A stretch of 6,491 nt of DNA from JBFXAN01 sp050184225 (lineage in GTDB: Bacteria > Chloroflexota > Dehalococcoidia > CAUJGQ01). The notes beneath the pieces were generated by a model that was not told where the DNA came from, did not search any database, and saw only the letters and a list, made by a program, of their open reading frames with translations. The position numbers and the translations under genes were made by a program. The stretch lies in the NCBI GenBank assembly GCA_050184225.1, contig JBFXAN010000263.1, forward strand, positions 1 to 6,491. The letters run 5' to 3'. Position 1 is the first letter of the stretch, and every line of letters begins with the position of its first letter. Shown here piece after piece: positions 6,373 through 6,491 of this stretch.

Positions 6373-6414
6373 CCCCTCCCCCGGCCCCTCCCCCCGCTGC
6401 CGCGCGGAGAGGGG
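6373..6414 (+). terminator. G+C-rich hairpin with tandem 12-mer after the Nudix gene
   Basis: Two adjacent 12-mers (6373-6384 and 6385-6396), both of the form CCCCTCCCCC plus two bases, differ at one position. The second forms the left arm of a hairpin with 6402-6414: 13 paired positions, two of them mismatched, around a four-base TGCC loop. It begins just after the TAG (6363-6365). No T-run follows, so it is not a classic intrinsic terminator. It may stop or stabilise the transcript, or be a copy of a dispersed intergenic palindrome, a kind common in high-G+C genomes. Confidence 0.45.
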
Positions 6415-6491
6415 TGCCTCGCCGGATCTGGGGTGCCAACATGAACCAGCCCGCCGCCAGATCGTTACCAAGACGACGCTGGTAGCAACGC
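6415..6491. other. Non-coding tail, no gene seen
   Basis: An ATG at 6441 opens only 14 codons before TAG. An imperfect inverted repeat is present, CGTTACCA (6463-6470) against TGGTAGCAACG (6480-6490), with a three-base bulge. It touches the window edge, so it cannot be judged further. Confidence 0.4.

Noticed and set aside
6226..6471. Minus-strand frame over the end of the Nudix gene
   Set aside because: It runs through the C-rich hairpin and antisense to a well-supported Nudix gene, with no recognisable domain.

Overview
The window is about two-thirds G+C by eye and gene-dense, with strong Shine-Dalgarno sequences and GTG as well as ATG starts. Three traits together suggest a Chloroflexota bacterium, perhaps a Sphaerobacter/Thermomicrobia relative: a very large HTH-ATPase-TPR protein of the COG3903 type, a lipoprotein with a Thr/Ala/Pro tether, and exported repeats of the 'G-x-PAPAGT ... 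DxxGxYxLDVPA' kind. This is an inference; there is no rRNA or other marker gene. An actinobacterial source is the main alternative.

Left half, minus strand (1-2181). Three genes read leftwards and look like one operon for the cell envelope. First is an exported protein with two ~100-residue beta-type repeats and a C-terminal HExxH domain resembling M91 (NleD-type) metallopeptidases. Eleven bases later comes a 77-residue membrane protein. Last is a lipoprotein that runs off the left edge. None has an assured function.

Middle (2182-2357). A 176-bp divergent spacer separates the two halves. It carries three overlapping GTTTC/GAAAC half-sites about 17-33 bases before the start of the ATPase gene, which is a candidate operator. 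On the minus side there is a strong but unexplained AGGAGG and an in-frame stop upstream of the metallopeptidase start.

Right half, plus strand (2358-6365). The first gene encodes an 888-residue STAND-type protein with an N-terminal helix-turn-helix, an NB-ARC-like ATPase, a winged-helix region and six TPR units of exactly 40 residues. A FabG-like short-chain dehydrogenase follows after 58 bases, then a Nudix hydrolase after 32 bases. All three are co-directional and may be co-transcribed. A G+C-rich hairpin with a tandem 12-mer follows the Nudix gene.

The most interesting reading is that the large STAND protein is a ligand-responsive regulator controlling itself and the divergent envelope operon. 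The sequence offers only arrangement and a possible operator for this. The SDR and Nudix enzymes look like ordinary housekeeping or accessory metabolism. No mobile element, CRISPR array, tRNA or rRNA was seen.
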